From: Defluviitaleaceae bacterium
GTDB lineage: Bacteria > Bacillota > Clostridia > Lachnospirales > WQUN01
Assembly: GCA_009781755.1 (NCBI GenBank)
Contig: WQVD01000023.1
Span: 1 to 47,032 of the forward strand
DNA length: 47,032 nucleotides
Direction: 5' to 3'
This document shows positions 32,164-41,013 of this stretch, piece by piece; the stretch's first letter is position 1, and the number at the start of each line of letters is the position of its first letter. The translations under genes and the position numbers were made by a program. A model generated the notes under the pieces. That model was not told where the DNA came from and ran no database searches. It saw only the letters and a program-made list of their open reading frames with translations.

Positions 32164-33654
32164 TCAACGAATTGGAAATTCCGGCGAGGGTTGGGATGCA
32201 TCCCATTCGATTGCGCTGATGTTGATAAAATAAGGGTGGCTGGATTGTCTTGTGCCGTCGCCAAGCTGCCCATGAAAATTATCGCCCATTGCCCACAAAT
32301 CGCCGTTGGTTGTGACCAGCAATATGTGATAGCCGCCGTCGGATACTGCGATTACATTTTCTTTTATCATCCTAGGGGAAAAGAGTATTTCCCTTGCAAC
32401 GGCTCTTCTATCTGCATCTTGTACAAATTCAGAAAAAACACGTCCCGTATCCCCTGTTACATGCCACCAAGGACTTAACCAAGGATTTATAGACGTATCC
32501 AATTCTAATGCATCAATGCCATACATTTCCACAAAATCATCCCACAAAACGCTGGCAATCATATCAAAAACGCCCACTTGCCCGCTGGGGGCTGTAAGCC
32601 ATGTCCACAAATTGCCGGATTCTGAAATTGCCCATGATGCAAACATTCCGGCATCAATGGCTACAATCCTTTCGGGTATGTCCATAAGTACGGGCTCATC
32701 CCACTCCCACATCCATACGCGTCCGTCGCCGGTGAGTGCCAAATATTGTGTAATAAAACCGCCTTGGTCGGTAATCGCTACGATGTTGTCTTTTACGTGC
32801 GTGGGGTATTCGATTCGTGTGCGGCCGCCGTCGTCACCCCACTTCCACAAGCTGCCGTCGGTTTTGATGGCCATGGAAAAGCGTCCGGCGGCAATCGCTA
32901 CTACGTCTTCCATGATTTGCACGGGGTAGGGATTATGTTCACGCGGGGAGCCCCATCCCCGTGTATTGCTTCCCCACACCCACAGTCCACCATCGGCTGT
33001 TAATGCCATCGCGTGTGATTCAGCAATGGAAACATCAATTACGTTTTCCTTGACCCGCACAGGATGATACCGGGATTCGTTTGTGCCAAGATAACGGCTT
33101 CCACCCCATGTATACAATCCGCCGTCGGTGGTGACTGCGTATGCACGCCAACCATTCGTGGCAATAGAAATTACATTTTCCATGATGCGCACCGGTCGGT
33201 AACTCCATTGGGCTGTGGGGCCATATCCAAGTTGACCTCGCTCATTGCATCCCCACGCCCACAAGCTGTTGTCATACATAATTGCAAATGAAACATCCCC
33301 ATGTGCGGTTACGCCAATGATGGGTCTGTTCGCAAACGGGTATGTGGGCACTGCCGCCACCCTTAGCGGGGGTCGGGTTGGGGTTGGGGGTGTTGTTTCG
33401 GCTGGGGTGGTTGCAACGGGGGTTGTGATGGCGAGGGTGATTGGCGTTGGCGTGGTTGCTAGGGGTGTCGTTTCTACGGCGGTTTCTTCGTTGCTGATTG
33501 CGTGTGGATAGTTTGTAGAAGGAGTGGATGATGTTTCGTTATGGTTGTTGTATTCGCGGTTGTTTTGCGTTTCTGCGCCGGTTGCATTGGAACATGCCGC
33601 CAGCAACAGCAGCGCAAACCCGATGTAGAGGATTTTCAACTTCTTCGCCGCCAT
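32164..33654 (-). CDS. RCC1-repeat surface lipoprotein
   Basis: The 496-residue protein has a lipoprotein signal peptide with lipobox LLAAC (C21), a Thr/Pro-rich linker at about 25-100 (repeats like TTPLATTPTPIT), and then about six RCC1-type blades: NSLWAWGCNERGQLG, GGLYTWGGSRYLG, GGLWVWGSNTRG, GSLWKWGDD, GNLWTWLTAP, GDLWAMGDNFHGQLGDGT. So it should be a lipid-anchored beta-propeller on the cell surface, held off the membrane by a flexible stalk. AGGAGG precedes the start. It follows the oxidoreductase gene by 32 nt and may be co-transcribed. Confidence 0.9.
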   Translation of the reverse strand: MAAKKLKILYIGFALLLLAACSNATGAETQNNREYNNHNETSSTPSTNYPHAISNEETAVETTPLATTPTPITLAITTPVATTPAETTPPTPTRPPLRVAAVPTYPFANRPIIGVTAHGDVSFAIMYDNSLWAWGCNERGQLGYGPTAQWSYRPVRIMENVISIATNGWRAYAVTTDGGLYTWGGSRYLGTNESRYHPVRVKENVIDVSIAESHAMALTADGGLWVWGSNTRGWGSPREHNPYPVQIMEDVVAIAAGRFSMAIKTDGSLWKWGDDGGRTRIEYPTHVKDNIVAITDQGGFITQYLALTGDGRVWMWEWDEPVLMDIPERIVAIDAGMFASWAISESGNLWTWLTAPSGQVGVFDMIASVLWDDFVEMYGIDALELDTSINPWLSPWWHVTGDTGRVFSEFVQDADRRAVAREILFSPRMIKENVIAVSDGGYHILLVTTNGDLWAMGDNFHGQLGDGTRQSSHPYFINISAIEWDASQPSPEFPIR

Positions 33655-33686
33655 TTCGGAGGCCTCCTTTTATCTTGTGTATCGCG

Positions 33687-34862
33687 TTACACCGCTGCCC
33701 ATTCTTTGCGGGCGATGCTTTGCTCTACCGCGTCCAGCACTTTATTGCACATGACCCCGTCGTAGAAGTCGGGGTTATTTTTTGTGTCCAGCGCGATGTT
33801 TTGGAGGAATTCGTACAGCTCGTGAACGAAGGTGTGCTCGTAGCCGATGACGTGGCCGGGTGGCCACCAATTGGCGGCGTAGGGGTGTACATCGTGGGTG
33901 ACTTGCAAGGTGCGGTAGCCGCGTGTGGCGCGGGGTTCGCGCGCGTCGAAGTATTCCAGCTCGTTGATGCGTTCGAGGTGGAAGCGGACGCTGCCCAGTG
34001 CGCCATTGATTTCGAAGTGTAAGTCGTTATCGTGGCCGTTGGCGAAGCGCGTGGCTTCGAAGGTACCTAACGCGCCGTTCTCGAATTGCGCTAGGAAAGC
34101 CGTGGCATCATCTACGGTGACTTCGCCCATTTGTGCGCCTTGCTGTGCCGTGGCGGATAGGCCGGTCATCTGCTCCACAATGGGGCGCGACTTGATGAAT
34201 GTCTTGCTCATACCGATAACGGTTGAAAATTCGCCTACTAAAAAACGCGCCAGGTCAATCACATGCGCGCCCAAATCCCCATGTGCACCCGACCCCGCCA
34301 CGTCCTTGTCCAGCCGCCAAACTAGCGGAAACGCCGGATCTACAATAAAGTCTTGCAAATAAGCGCCACGGAAATGATAAATCTGCCCCAGCTGTCCGCT
34401 ATCAATTAGCTGCTTCGCCAGCAGCACTGCAGGCGCAAAGCGATAATTAAAGCCAATTTGGTGTTTAACGTCATTCTCCACCGCTGCAGCCAGCATTTCC
34501 TCCGCCATCGGCGTAGTAAGCGCCAGCGGCTTCTCGCAGAAGATGTGCTTTTTATTACGTGCGGCCTCGATGGCAGGTGCATGATGAAAATTGCTAGGCG
34601 CTGTGATGTCGATAACGTCGATGTCCTCACGCGTCACCAACCGACGCCAATCGGTCTCTATACCTTCAAAACCGAAGGTCGCCGCCGCTGCACACACGCC
34701 GGCTTCATCGCGCCCGCAAAGGGCTTTCAGGCCGATTTTGTACGGTGGCTCAAAGAAAAGCGGGATGCGCTGATACGCATTGGCGTGGGCTTTGCCCATA
34801 AATTTGTAACCCAACAGGCCGATGTTGAGGGTTGTGGGCTCGTTGCCGAGGGTTTTGGACAT
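33687..34862 (-). CDS. Gfo/Idh/MocA-family oxidoreductase
   Basis: The 391-residue NAD(P)-dependent dehydrogenase has an N-terminal Rossmann fold (LNIGLLGYKFMGKAHANAY), the family EKP motif in KKHIFCEKPLAL, and the C-terminal GFO_IDH_MocA domain with VWRLDKDVAGSGAHGDLGAHVIDLARFL; the latter's GDLGxHxID motif is the usual catalytic/metal region. Substrates are usually sugars, inositols or their acids; this one cannot be named. AGGAG precedes ATG 34862, and an extended -10 promoter lies just upstream. Confidence 0.9.
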   Translation of the reverse strand: MSKTLGNEPTTLNIGLLGYKFMGKAHANAYQRIPLFFEPPYKIGLKALCGRDEAGVCAAAATFGFEGIETDWRRLVTREDIDVIDITAPSNFHHAPAIEAARNKKHIFCEKPLALTTPMAEEMLAAAVENDVKHQIGFNYRFAPAVLLAKQLIDSGQLGQIYHFRGAYLQDFIVDPAFPLVWRLDKDVAGSGAHGDLGAHVIDLARFLVGEFSTVIGMSKTFIKSRPIVEQMTGLSATAQQGAQMGEVTVDDATAFLAQFENGALGTFEATRFANGHDNDLHFEINGALGSVRFHLERINELEYFDAREPRATRGYRTLQVTHDVHPYAANWWPPGHVIGYEHTFVHELYEFLQNIALDTKNNPDFYDGVMCNKVLDAVEQSIARKEWAAV

Positions 34863-34906
34863 TTGAATTGACTCCTTTGCGGGATGGGGTTGTGGTGATT
34901 ATGTTG

Positions 34907-34915
34907 ATTATATCA
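34907..34915 (-). promoter_or_regulatory. Extended -10 promoter for the oxidoreductase
   Basis: TGA-TATAAT on the minus strand (34915-34907), a perfect extended -10 with no good -35. Confidence 0.6.
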
Positions 34916-34939
34916 TGGTTTTGTTATACAAAGGGGGCT

Positions 34940-35003
34940 AGGCTGCGCCCAGGGTTTTGAGGTTTTTGACCTTCATCTTTTGACTTTAATCATCATCTTT
35001 TAG
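34940..35003 (-). repeat. Dispersed 3'-end repeat, copy E (after the P-type ATPase)
   Basis: About 20 nt after the ATPase stop, the minus strand reads AAAAGATGATGATTAAAGTC, AAAAGATGAAGGTC, AAAAACCTC, then CCTGGGCGCAGCC. This copy has the A-rich units and part of hairpin 1, but no hairpin 2, so it is truncated. Confidence 0.65.
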
Positions 35004-35019
35004 CCGCCACCCCGCCTTT

Positions 35020-37791
35020 TTATATATGCCCAACACGCCCCTTCAACCGCAACACCAGTTTTCGCAGCAAATCGCAGCCTATTACCAGCGACGCGAGCCC
35101 TATGACCAACAGCAACTCATCCCGCCGCAGCCCCGTGGTGCGGAACACTGTGCCGCCGCGGTATATGAGGAACAACTGCATGACTACAACCGCACTCATG
35201 ACAACAATAAACAGCCGGTTGCGTGTTAGGTTTGCGAACAGATTGAGCCGCGTGGTGCGGGCATTTAAGGCATTGAACACGCCTGCGAAAACGAACAGGC
35301 CGAAGAAGGCGGTTTGCAAATAGCGGGGGTCGTTTCGGTAGAAATCGGCGAAGAACGGAAGCGTGAAGAAGGCAAGACCTAAAGCCGCAATGAATGCGCC
35401 TGTTACTAGGATTTGGCTGAACATGTAACGGTTGATGATGGGGATATCTCGTGCCTTGGGGCGTTCACGCATGTATTCGGGTAGGGGCGGCTCTCCGGCA
35501 AAGGCGAGGCCGGCCAAGGTGTCCATGATCATGTTAATCCACAACATTTGGATGACGGTGACGGGTGCCTCTACGCCGATGAACGGACCGATGACAGAAA
35601 TACCGACAGCGCACAGGTTGATGGTGAGTTGGAAGATGAGGAATTTTCGGATGGATTTGAAAATAGTGCGGCCGTAGAGGATGGCGCGGACGATGCCTGC
35701 GAAGGAGTTGTTGAGGATGACGATGTCGCCGGCTTCCTTGGCGATTTCGGTGCCATCGCCCATGGCGAAGCCCACGTCGGCACGCTTGAGGGCGGGCGCG
35801 TCGTTAACACCGTCGCCGGTCATGCCGGCCACGAGCCCTATTTCCTGGGCAATACGCACGAGACGGCCTTTGTCGGAGGGTAGGGCACGGGCGACTACGC
35901 GCAGGTGAGGCAGGCGGGCTTTGACCTCGTCGTCGGAGAGGGTTTGCAACTCGGCGGACGTAATCAGTTGGTTACTGTGCGTAACCAACTGAAGTTGGCG
36001 GGCGATGGACGCGGCGGTTTCGCGGTTGTCGCCGGTGACCATGACGACTTGTACGCCCGCCTCGGTGACCTCGCGGATGGCAGCGGCTGCATCGGGGCGC
36101 AGCTCGTCGCGGATGCAGAAGATGCCGACCAAAACAAGGGGCGTGGGTTGTGGGGTATTGCCCAATGTGATGGGGGAGGGGTGCATGCCGTGCGTTGGAG
36201 GATGGGGAGCGCGGTTGTTGACGAGGGGTGTGGCGGTTTCACACAATGCCAACAAACGTACCCCCTCTCGGGCTTGGGATTGCAAGGCTTGCTTGATACG
36301 CGCCAAGGCTTCGTGCGTTAGGGGCGTGGAAACGCCGCGCTCGTCCAACGCCGCCACGCACGCGGGCAGGAGGACTTCGGGCGCGCCTTTGACCAGCACG
36401 GTACAGTCGCTGTATTGCCCGTGGCGGGTATCCAATCGCCCGACCCGGCCACCCCCCGCCCCCACAATTTCCGTCGCCATAAATTTCTCCCGCGAATCAA
36501 ATGGCTGCGCGAAACCCTTCGCGTACAGCGGCAAGCGATGCACATCGGGCAAAATCATTTCCAGCAACGCACGGTCGGTGGAGTTACCGCCCACGGCCAC
36601 GGGGCGCAATTTTTGCGTAGTCACGTTGGCAGAATTATTATAAAAGCAATTGAGCAGCACGCGGTTATATAAGGCCTCGTGGCGCGGCAGTTGCGCCGTG
36701 GACAATAACTGCCCACCCGCGCCAATCATTGCCGTCACGCTGAGCCGCCCCTGCGTTAACGTTCCCGTTTTGTCCGTGAACAAAATATTCAAACTGCCCG
36801 ATGTCTCGATGCCCACCAGCTTGCGCACGAGCACATTGTCCTTCAACATCCGCCGCATATTGGCGGACAACACCAACGTGATCATCATGGGCAGCCCTTC
36901 GGGCACGGCCATGACAATGACTGTAATCGCCAACGTTAACGCAGTCATAAAATCTTGCAACAGCAGCGTGTAATTGCCGTAGGCAAGATGATTTTCCAAT
37001 ACCAGCGCATTAAACATATTAGCCACAAACACAATGGCCGCCGCGCCATAACCAAAGCGACTGATTAGTGTGGCCAACCGCGCCAGCCGCGTCTTGAGCG
37101 GACTGTCCACCGTGGCTTCCTGTATATCCGTAGCCAAGCGGCCATAGAAAGTTGCATCGCCCACGGCCGAAACGCGCATAATACCCTCGCCACTGCACAC
37201 AACAGCGCCGCGGAAAACATCGCAGGATGATAGGAACGGCGAATCAACTTTCAAACGCGAAGCGTTCGACACCCCACCTATCGGTTGCGCTTTCGGCACT
37301 TTTCGCGCTTCCAGCGTCTCGCCATTTAGCGCAGATTGGTCTACGGCGATTTGTCCCCATACCATTTCACCGTCGGCAGGGATTTTCTCCCCCGCTTGCA
37401 AATGCACGATATCGCCTGCCACCAACGCCGACACGGGCAGTTGCAACAACGCATGGTTGCGGCGCACGCGGCATTGGGTAGCGGCGGCTTCCTCTTGCAA
37501 TTTTTCAAACGTGGCCTCGCTGCCGTACTCGCTAAGGGTTGAAATCAACGTCGCTAGCAGCACCGCCAGCGCAATGCCCGCCGACTCGTACCAATTGGCA
37601 TCGCGCACCAAAAGCAGTAGATTGACCCCCAACGCCACCATCAAGATGCGGATAATCGGGTCGCCAAAGCTCGCCAAATACCGCCGCGCAAAACTCGTGC
37701 GTGTCCGTTGCGTAAGCGCGTTGGTACCGTGCCGCGCGGCAGACTCCTCCACCTGCGCCGTCGTCAACCCCGCTTCTATATAATCCGGCAT
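35020..37791 (-). CDS. P-type cation-transporting ATPase (P2, calcium type)
   Basis: The 923-residue pump has an N-terminal cation-ATPase domain, the actuator loop with LNGETLEA, M4 with VPEGLP (297-301), phosphorylation site D340 in DKTGTLT, the ATP-binding domain with FDSREKFM and KGAPE, the hinge MTGDGVNDAPALKRADVGFAMG, M5-M6 with LWINMIMDTLAGLAFAGEPP, and C-terminal helices. This is the P2-type layout of Ca2+ pumps, although ion choice is not certain. ATG 37791 lies about 10 nt after AAGGTGG; a GTG at 37803 has no site. Divergent from the ECF sigma gene; a repeat copy follows. Confidence 0.92.
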   Translation of the reverse strand: MPDYIEAGLTTAQVEESAARHGTNALTQRTRTSFARRYLASFGDPIIRILMVALGVNLLLLVRDANWYESAGIALAVLLATLISTLSEYGSEATFEKLQEEAAATQCRVRRNHALLQLPVSALVAGDIVHLQAGEKIPADGEMVWGQIAVDQSALNGETLEARKVPKAQPIGGVSNASRLKVDSPFLSSCDVFRGAVVCSGEGIMRVSAVGDATFYGRLATDIQEATVDSPLKTRLARLATLISRFGYGAAAIVFVANMFNALVLENHLAYGNYTLLLQDFMTALTLAITVIVMAVPEGLPMMITLVLSANMRRMLKDNVLVRKLVGIETSGSLNILFTDKTGTLTQGRLSVTAMIGAGGQLLSTAQLPRHEALYNRVLLNCFYNNSANVTTQKLRPVAVGGNSTDRALLEMILPDVHRLPLYAKGFAQPFDSREKFMATEIVGAGGGRVGRLDTRHGQYSDCTVLVKGAPEVLLPACVAALDERGVSTPLTHEALARIKQALQSQAREGVRLLALCETATPLVNNRAPHPPTHGMHPSPITLGNTPQPTPLVLVGIFCIRDELRPDAAAAIREVTEAGVQVVMVTGDNRETAASIARQLQLVTHSNQLITSAELQTLSDDEVKARLPHLRVVARALPSDKGRLVRIAQEIGLVAGMTGDGVNDAPALKRADVGFAMGDGTEIAKEAGDIVILNNSFAGIVRAILYGRTIFKSIRKFLIFQLTINLCAVGISVIGPFIGVEAPVTVIQMLWINMIMDTLAGLAFAGEPPLPEYMRERPKARDIPIINRYMFSQILVTGAFIAALGLAFFTLPFFADFYRNDPRYLQTAFFGLFVFAGVFNALNARTTRLNLFANLTRNRLFIVVMSAVVVMQLFLIYRGGTVFRTTGLRRDELLLVIGLASLVIGCDLLRKLVLRLKGRVGHI

Positions 37792-37842
37792 CAAACATAC
37801 CACCTTGTTAACAGAAATTAGACAAGTTATATATATGCCGAA

Positions 37843-37868
37843 TGAAACCGTGGTATGATTTCCGCGTT
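37843..37868 (+). promoter_or_regulatory. ECF-type promoter before the sigma gene
   Basis: TGAAAC (37843-37848) and CGTT (37865-37868) are 16 bp apart, like promoters of SigW-type ECF factors. This suggests autoregulation. An extended -10, TGG-TATGAT (37851-37859), lies within the spacer and could give basal sigma-A transcription. Confidence 0.6.
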
Positions 37869-37891
37869 ATTACTACCAAAGGGGGAGCCAC

Positions 37892-38452
37892 GTGGACGAC
37901 GAAAAAATATTGGAATTGTACTTCGCCCGGGACGAAGCCGCCATTGACGCCACCGCGCGCAAGTACGGTGCATATTGCCATGCCGTAGCGGTAGGTATAC
38001 TGCACGACCGCGAGGACGCGGGCGAATGCGTAAACGACACCTACCTGCGTGCGTGGGAGGCCATACCCCCCAAACGGCCGGGTATGCTTCGCGTGTATTT
38101 GGGCAAGATCACGCGCAACCTTTCCTTGGACAAATACCGCCGGCGCAACGCGTTAAAAAGAGGAGGCGACACCGTGACCACGCTGTACGGCGAACTAAGT
38201 GAATGCATCCCCGGCGGCAACAATATTGAAGAAACCGTGCAAGCCGGATATATCACCACCGCCATCGACGCCAGCCTGCGCCGCATGTCGCAAGAAATGC
38301 GCTTGGTATTCATGCGCCGCTACTGGCACACCGATTCCATCGAAAAAATCGCCGACCGATATCAAATGAGCGTCGGCAAAGTTAAATCCATGCTCTTTCG
38401 CGCACGCAAAAAACTGCGTGCCGACCTGGAGGGGGAAGGGGTACACGTATGA
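37892..38452 (+). CDS. ECF-type RNA polymerase sigma factor
   Basis: The 186-residue factor has sigma region 2 at about 10-85 (GILHDREDAGECVNDTYLRAWEAIPP, LGKITRNLSLDKYRRR) and region 4 at about 125-178 (MSQEMRLVFMRRYWHTDSIEKIADRYQMSVGKVKSMLFRARKKL). There is no region 1 or 3. GTG 37892 follows GGGGGAG. Its stop overlaps the start of the membrane partner gene as ATGA, the typical ECF/anti-sigma pair. The upstream TGAAAC/CGTT promoter suggests autoregulation. Confidence 0.92.
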   Translation: MDDEKILELYFARDEAAIDATARKYGAYCHAVAVGILHDREDAGECVNDTYLRAWEAIPPKRPGMLRVYLGKITRNLSLDKYRRRNALKRGGDTVTTLYGELSECIPGGNNIEETVQAGYITTAIDASLRRMSQEMRLVFMRRYWHTDSIEKIADRYQMSVGKVKSMLFRARKKLRADLEGEGVHV

Positions 38453-39831
38453 AAATCAACGAAGATAAATTGCTGGACTGCATCGGAGAAGTCGGCGACG
38501 ACCTGATACACGAGTCAGAAACGGCGGTGCCTTTCATCGCACGCCGCGGGTACGGCAGTTGGCTGTCCGCAGCAGCGGTACTGGTGCTGGGCTTGGTCGT
38601 GATTGGACTGCACAATTTGGGGCCGGGGTTATTCCGCGTGAGCGATGACGCCGCCTACAACGATGCAGCCGATCGTTCACAATTGGGTGCCAATATGCCC
38701 GCCGCCGAGGCTCCGAACGACAGTGCCTGGGCGGAAGGTGCTGCCCCGCCGGAAGTCGCCATGCCCGAATACGAATACGCAGCACCCGAGGCATTGCTGC
38801 CATCGCCCACCATGCCGGGGCTATACAGAGAAGACGTGTACCTATATGACCCGGCACATGACAATGAAGATTTTTGGTTCTCACAAGTTTACACCGACGA
38901 ACCCTGCCCCAATTGTGAAGCACACGATTGTTGGTATTTTTACTGGATGGGCAGCATCGAAGCCACGCCCCCCGTGCGTTTGTTATATGAAGACGAGCGC
39001 CCACCCCTCAACCCCTACCACGCCGTTGACATGAACCAATTGCCCACCATGCACCAAGAGGGCTGGCTGGAAATCATCCTCATGACCGACGAGCCGCTCA
39101 ACAGCGTAAGCATCATAGCGTTGGAACCCAGCTTTCTCTTAGGACAGACGTTCCTTCACGTCATCGATTCGCACCGCATCGGGTATTGGCAGCCCGGCGT
39201 ACCTCTCATATTACAAAATTATATTTGGAACGGTCACGCCACATGGTTCGCCATCACCTTCCACGATGCCGCGGGTAATTTCCATTATTTAACCGTACAA
39301 GAAAATTTCGTTGGCGGGTGTGTTCCGCAATTCTTCTTGACCCGGTTGGACGCAGATCATATTATTCCATTGGGATGGCGCGACCCCCCGGATATGCACT
39401 TGCTTACGTTAGAGCGCGTCGCACCCCCACTCATCACCGAACTGCTGGGCGACTTCATCCCCGGCGAAATCCGCGAATTCCGCAACATGGAATACCCATT
39501 CCATGTCGTTATGTACCGCCACCTCTACCACGAACCCCTCGATCATTTTTATATCCAACACGCAACAGACAATTGGGGCAACCCAGACCCGCACCTGTCG
39601 TTCGCATCTGTAATCGCACGGCAACTCATGGACGAAGGACGCGATGACCGCCGCGTCATGTGGTCCACCTCACAAGGTTTCATGACCGAGTACCAATTCG
39701 ACACCCAAACGGGCGACGCACTGTTCCTATATGCCCCCCGCCTAAACGCAACATGGTTGCTCATCGACATCGGCCCATCCCCCTGGATGGACGATCCCAC
39801 ACGGTCATATGTAGTAATCTTCCGCCCGTAG
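38449..39831 (+). CDS. Membrane anti-sigma-like protein with large external domain
   Basis: The 460-residue protein has a short cytosolic part (1-36), one membrane helix at about 37-56 (WLSAAAVLVLGLVVIGL), an Ala/Pro/Glu-rich stalk at about 65-115, and an external domain of some 340 residues of unknown fold. A Cys/His cluster, CPNCEAHDCW, lies at about residues 152-161. The translational coupling to the ECF sigma gene makes it the likely anti-sigma factor, but no zinc-binding anti-sigma (ZAS) motif is present in the cytosolic part. It resembles clostridial sigma-factor-linked membrane proteins in layout only. Confidence 0.75.
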   Translation: MKINEDKLLDCIGEVGDDLIHESETAVPFIARRGYGSWLSAAAVLVLGLVVIGLHNLGPGLFRVSDDAAYNDAADRSQLGANMPAAEAPNDSAWAEGAAPPEVAMPEYEYAAPEALLPSPTMPGLYREDVYLYDPAHDNEDFWFSQVYTDEPCPNCEAHDCWYFYWMGSIEATPPVRLLYEDERPPLNPYHAVDMNQLPTMHQEGWLEIILMTDEPLNSVSIIALEPSFLLGQTFLHVIDSHRIGYWQPGVPLILQNYIWNGHATWFAITFHDAAGNFHYLTVQENFVGGCVPQFFLTRLDADHIIPLGWRDPPDMHLLTLERVAPPLITELLGDFIPGEIREFRNMEYPFHVVMYRHLYHEPLDHFYIQHATDNWGNPDPHLSFASVIARQLMDEGRDDRRVMWSTSQGFMTEYQFDTQTGDALFLYAPRLNATWLLIDIGPSPWMDDPTRSYVVIFRP

Positions 39832-39848
39832 CGTAAAAAAACGTACAA

Positions 39849-39897
39849 AAAACGGCCGCACAATGCAAGGATAATCCCTGCAATGTGCGGCCGTTTT
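39849..39897. terminator. Bidirectional terminator
   Basis: AAAACGGCCGCACA (39849-39862) pairs perfectly with TGTGCGGCCGTTTT (39884-39897), with an imperfect inner stem. T-runs follow on both strands, ending the sigma operon and the nitroreductase operon. Confidence 0.88.
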
Positions 39898-39906
39898 GTT
39901 TTTGCG

Positions 39907-40437
39907 TTAACCCTTCGCGCCGTATTGGCGGTAGAAAATACGCGCTTCGGGCGGCATCTTCTGGCGGCGGGAGCCGGGACCGTCCGGTTTGCCGATGGGC
40001 ATGGTTGCCCACAGGCGGTAGTTTTCTGGGATGCCTAGGGCTTCTTTGACGCAACGTTGGTTTTGCGCGTCTATCCACGGGTAGTCCAGCCATAAAGCGG
40101 CGTAGCCCATGGCCGTGGCGGCCAGCAGCATATTCTCCAACGCGGCGGAATAATCTTCTTTTTCGAAGCTGATGTGTTCGGCGGGGGAGTCGTCGGTGGT
40201 GAGAATGGCGATGGCCGCCGGAGCGGTATTAAAACCGCCGTGGTTGATGATGGCCGCAGCAGGGTCAATGGCTGCGCGGTCGGGCAAAATCACCAGCCGC
40301 ACCAATTGGCGGTTCGCGCCATTGGGCGCGGCCAGCCCCGCGTGGGCAATTTTTTCCAAGTCGGCCAACGGCACCGCATCGGGCAAAAAATGTTCTTTAT
40401 GCGAATAACGCGCGTGTACAACGTCAAAAAAATCCAT
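39907..40437 (-). CDS. Nitroreductase-family flavoprotein
   Basis: The 176-residue FMN-dependent oxidoreductase starts with the usual VVHARYSHKEH region (binding the FMN phosphate), followed by AGLAAPNGANRQ, the central ALENMLLAATAMGYAALWLDYP and the C-terminal GIPENYRLWATMPIGKPDG. The natural substrate cannot be told. AGGAGG precedes ATG 40437. It is the last gene of a three-gene unit with the membrane protein and the GIN lipoprotein. Confidence 0.88.
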   Translation of the reverse strand: MDFFDVVHARYSHKEHFLPDAVPLADLEKIAHAGLAAPNGANRQLVRLVILPDRAAIDPAAAIINHGGFNTAPAAIAILTTDDSPAEHISFEKEDYSAALENMLLAATAMGYAALWLDYPWIDAQNQRCVKEALGIPENYRLWATMPIGKPDGPGSRRQKMPPEARIFYRQYGAKG

Positions 40438-40451
40438 GTGTATCCTCCTCG

Positions 40452-41012
40452 CTATTGTTTTATTTGCTCAGTTTTCGCCGCCAACTCTTCATCGGTGAGT
40501 ACGCCCGCTTCGTATAGCGATGTTAGCATAGACAGTTGGGTCGTGGGGTCGTTGGTGCAGGGCAGGTAGGTTTCGACTTCTTTTTTCTTCATCAGTTCCT
40601 TCACGTAGATGACGAAGGCAATGATGATGTATCCCATGACCAGTTCGCCGATGAATGCCGGCCAGCGTTCGATGGGCATGGATTCATCAAGGATGAAGAA
40701 CATCAATCGGTTGTATCCCACAATCAATAAAATAAATATGACTAAACCGATGCTCAGTAATTTGAGGTTGTACAAGAATTCGTGTTCCTCGCCGGTTTCG
40801 GGGTATAGGTATTTTTCTAGAATGAACATAGCTATCAGCACCATGATGACCATAATGTCTTGCCCCAACATCCGGTTGACGAAAACGTTGCCAAATTCGC
40901 TCCAATTATCCACCGAAGAAATGATGTCCATCCAATACATAACCTTATTAACCAACAGATAAGTGAAAAATATCTGCTTGAACATCTTGCCCAAATTGGA
41001 TTTCTTTTTCAT
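40452..41012 (-). CDS. Membrane protein with SHOCT-like C-terminus
   Basis: The 186-residue protein has about four membrane helices (FFTYLLVNKVMYWMDII, IMVIMVLIAMFILEKYL, LLSIGLVIFILLIVGYN, GYIIIAFVIYVKELM), followed by a cytosolic tail with QLSMLTSLYEAGVLTDEELAAK, the short SHOCT-like helical pair often found at the ends of membrane proteins. GGAGG lies within the last codons of the upstream GIN gene (TAATATG junction). Function unknown. Confidence 0.7.
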   Translation of the reverse strand: MKKKSNLGKMFKQIFFTYLLVNKVMYWMDIISSVDNWSEFGNVFVNRMLGQDIMVIMVLIAMFILEKYLYPETGEEHEFLYNLKLLSIGLVIFILLIVGYNRLMFFILDESMPIERWPAFIGELVMGYIIIAFVIYVKELMKKKEVETYLPCTNDPTTQLSMLTSLYEAGVLTDEELAAKTEQIKQ

Positions 41013-41013
41013 A

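Noticed and set aside
33300..33480. Tandem repeat or CRISPR-like array
   Set aside because: The repeated bases encode the Thr/Pro-rich linker of the RCC1 lipoprotein; units are short, irregular and in frame.
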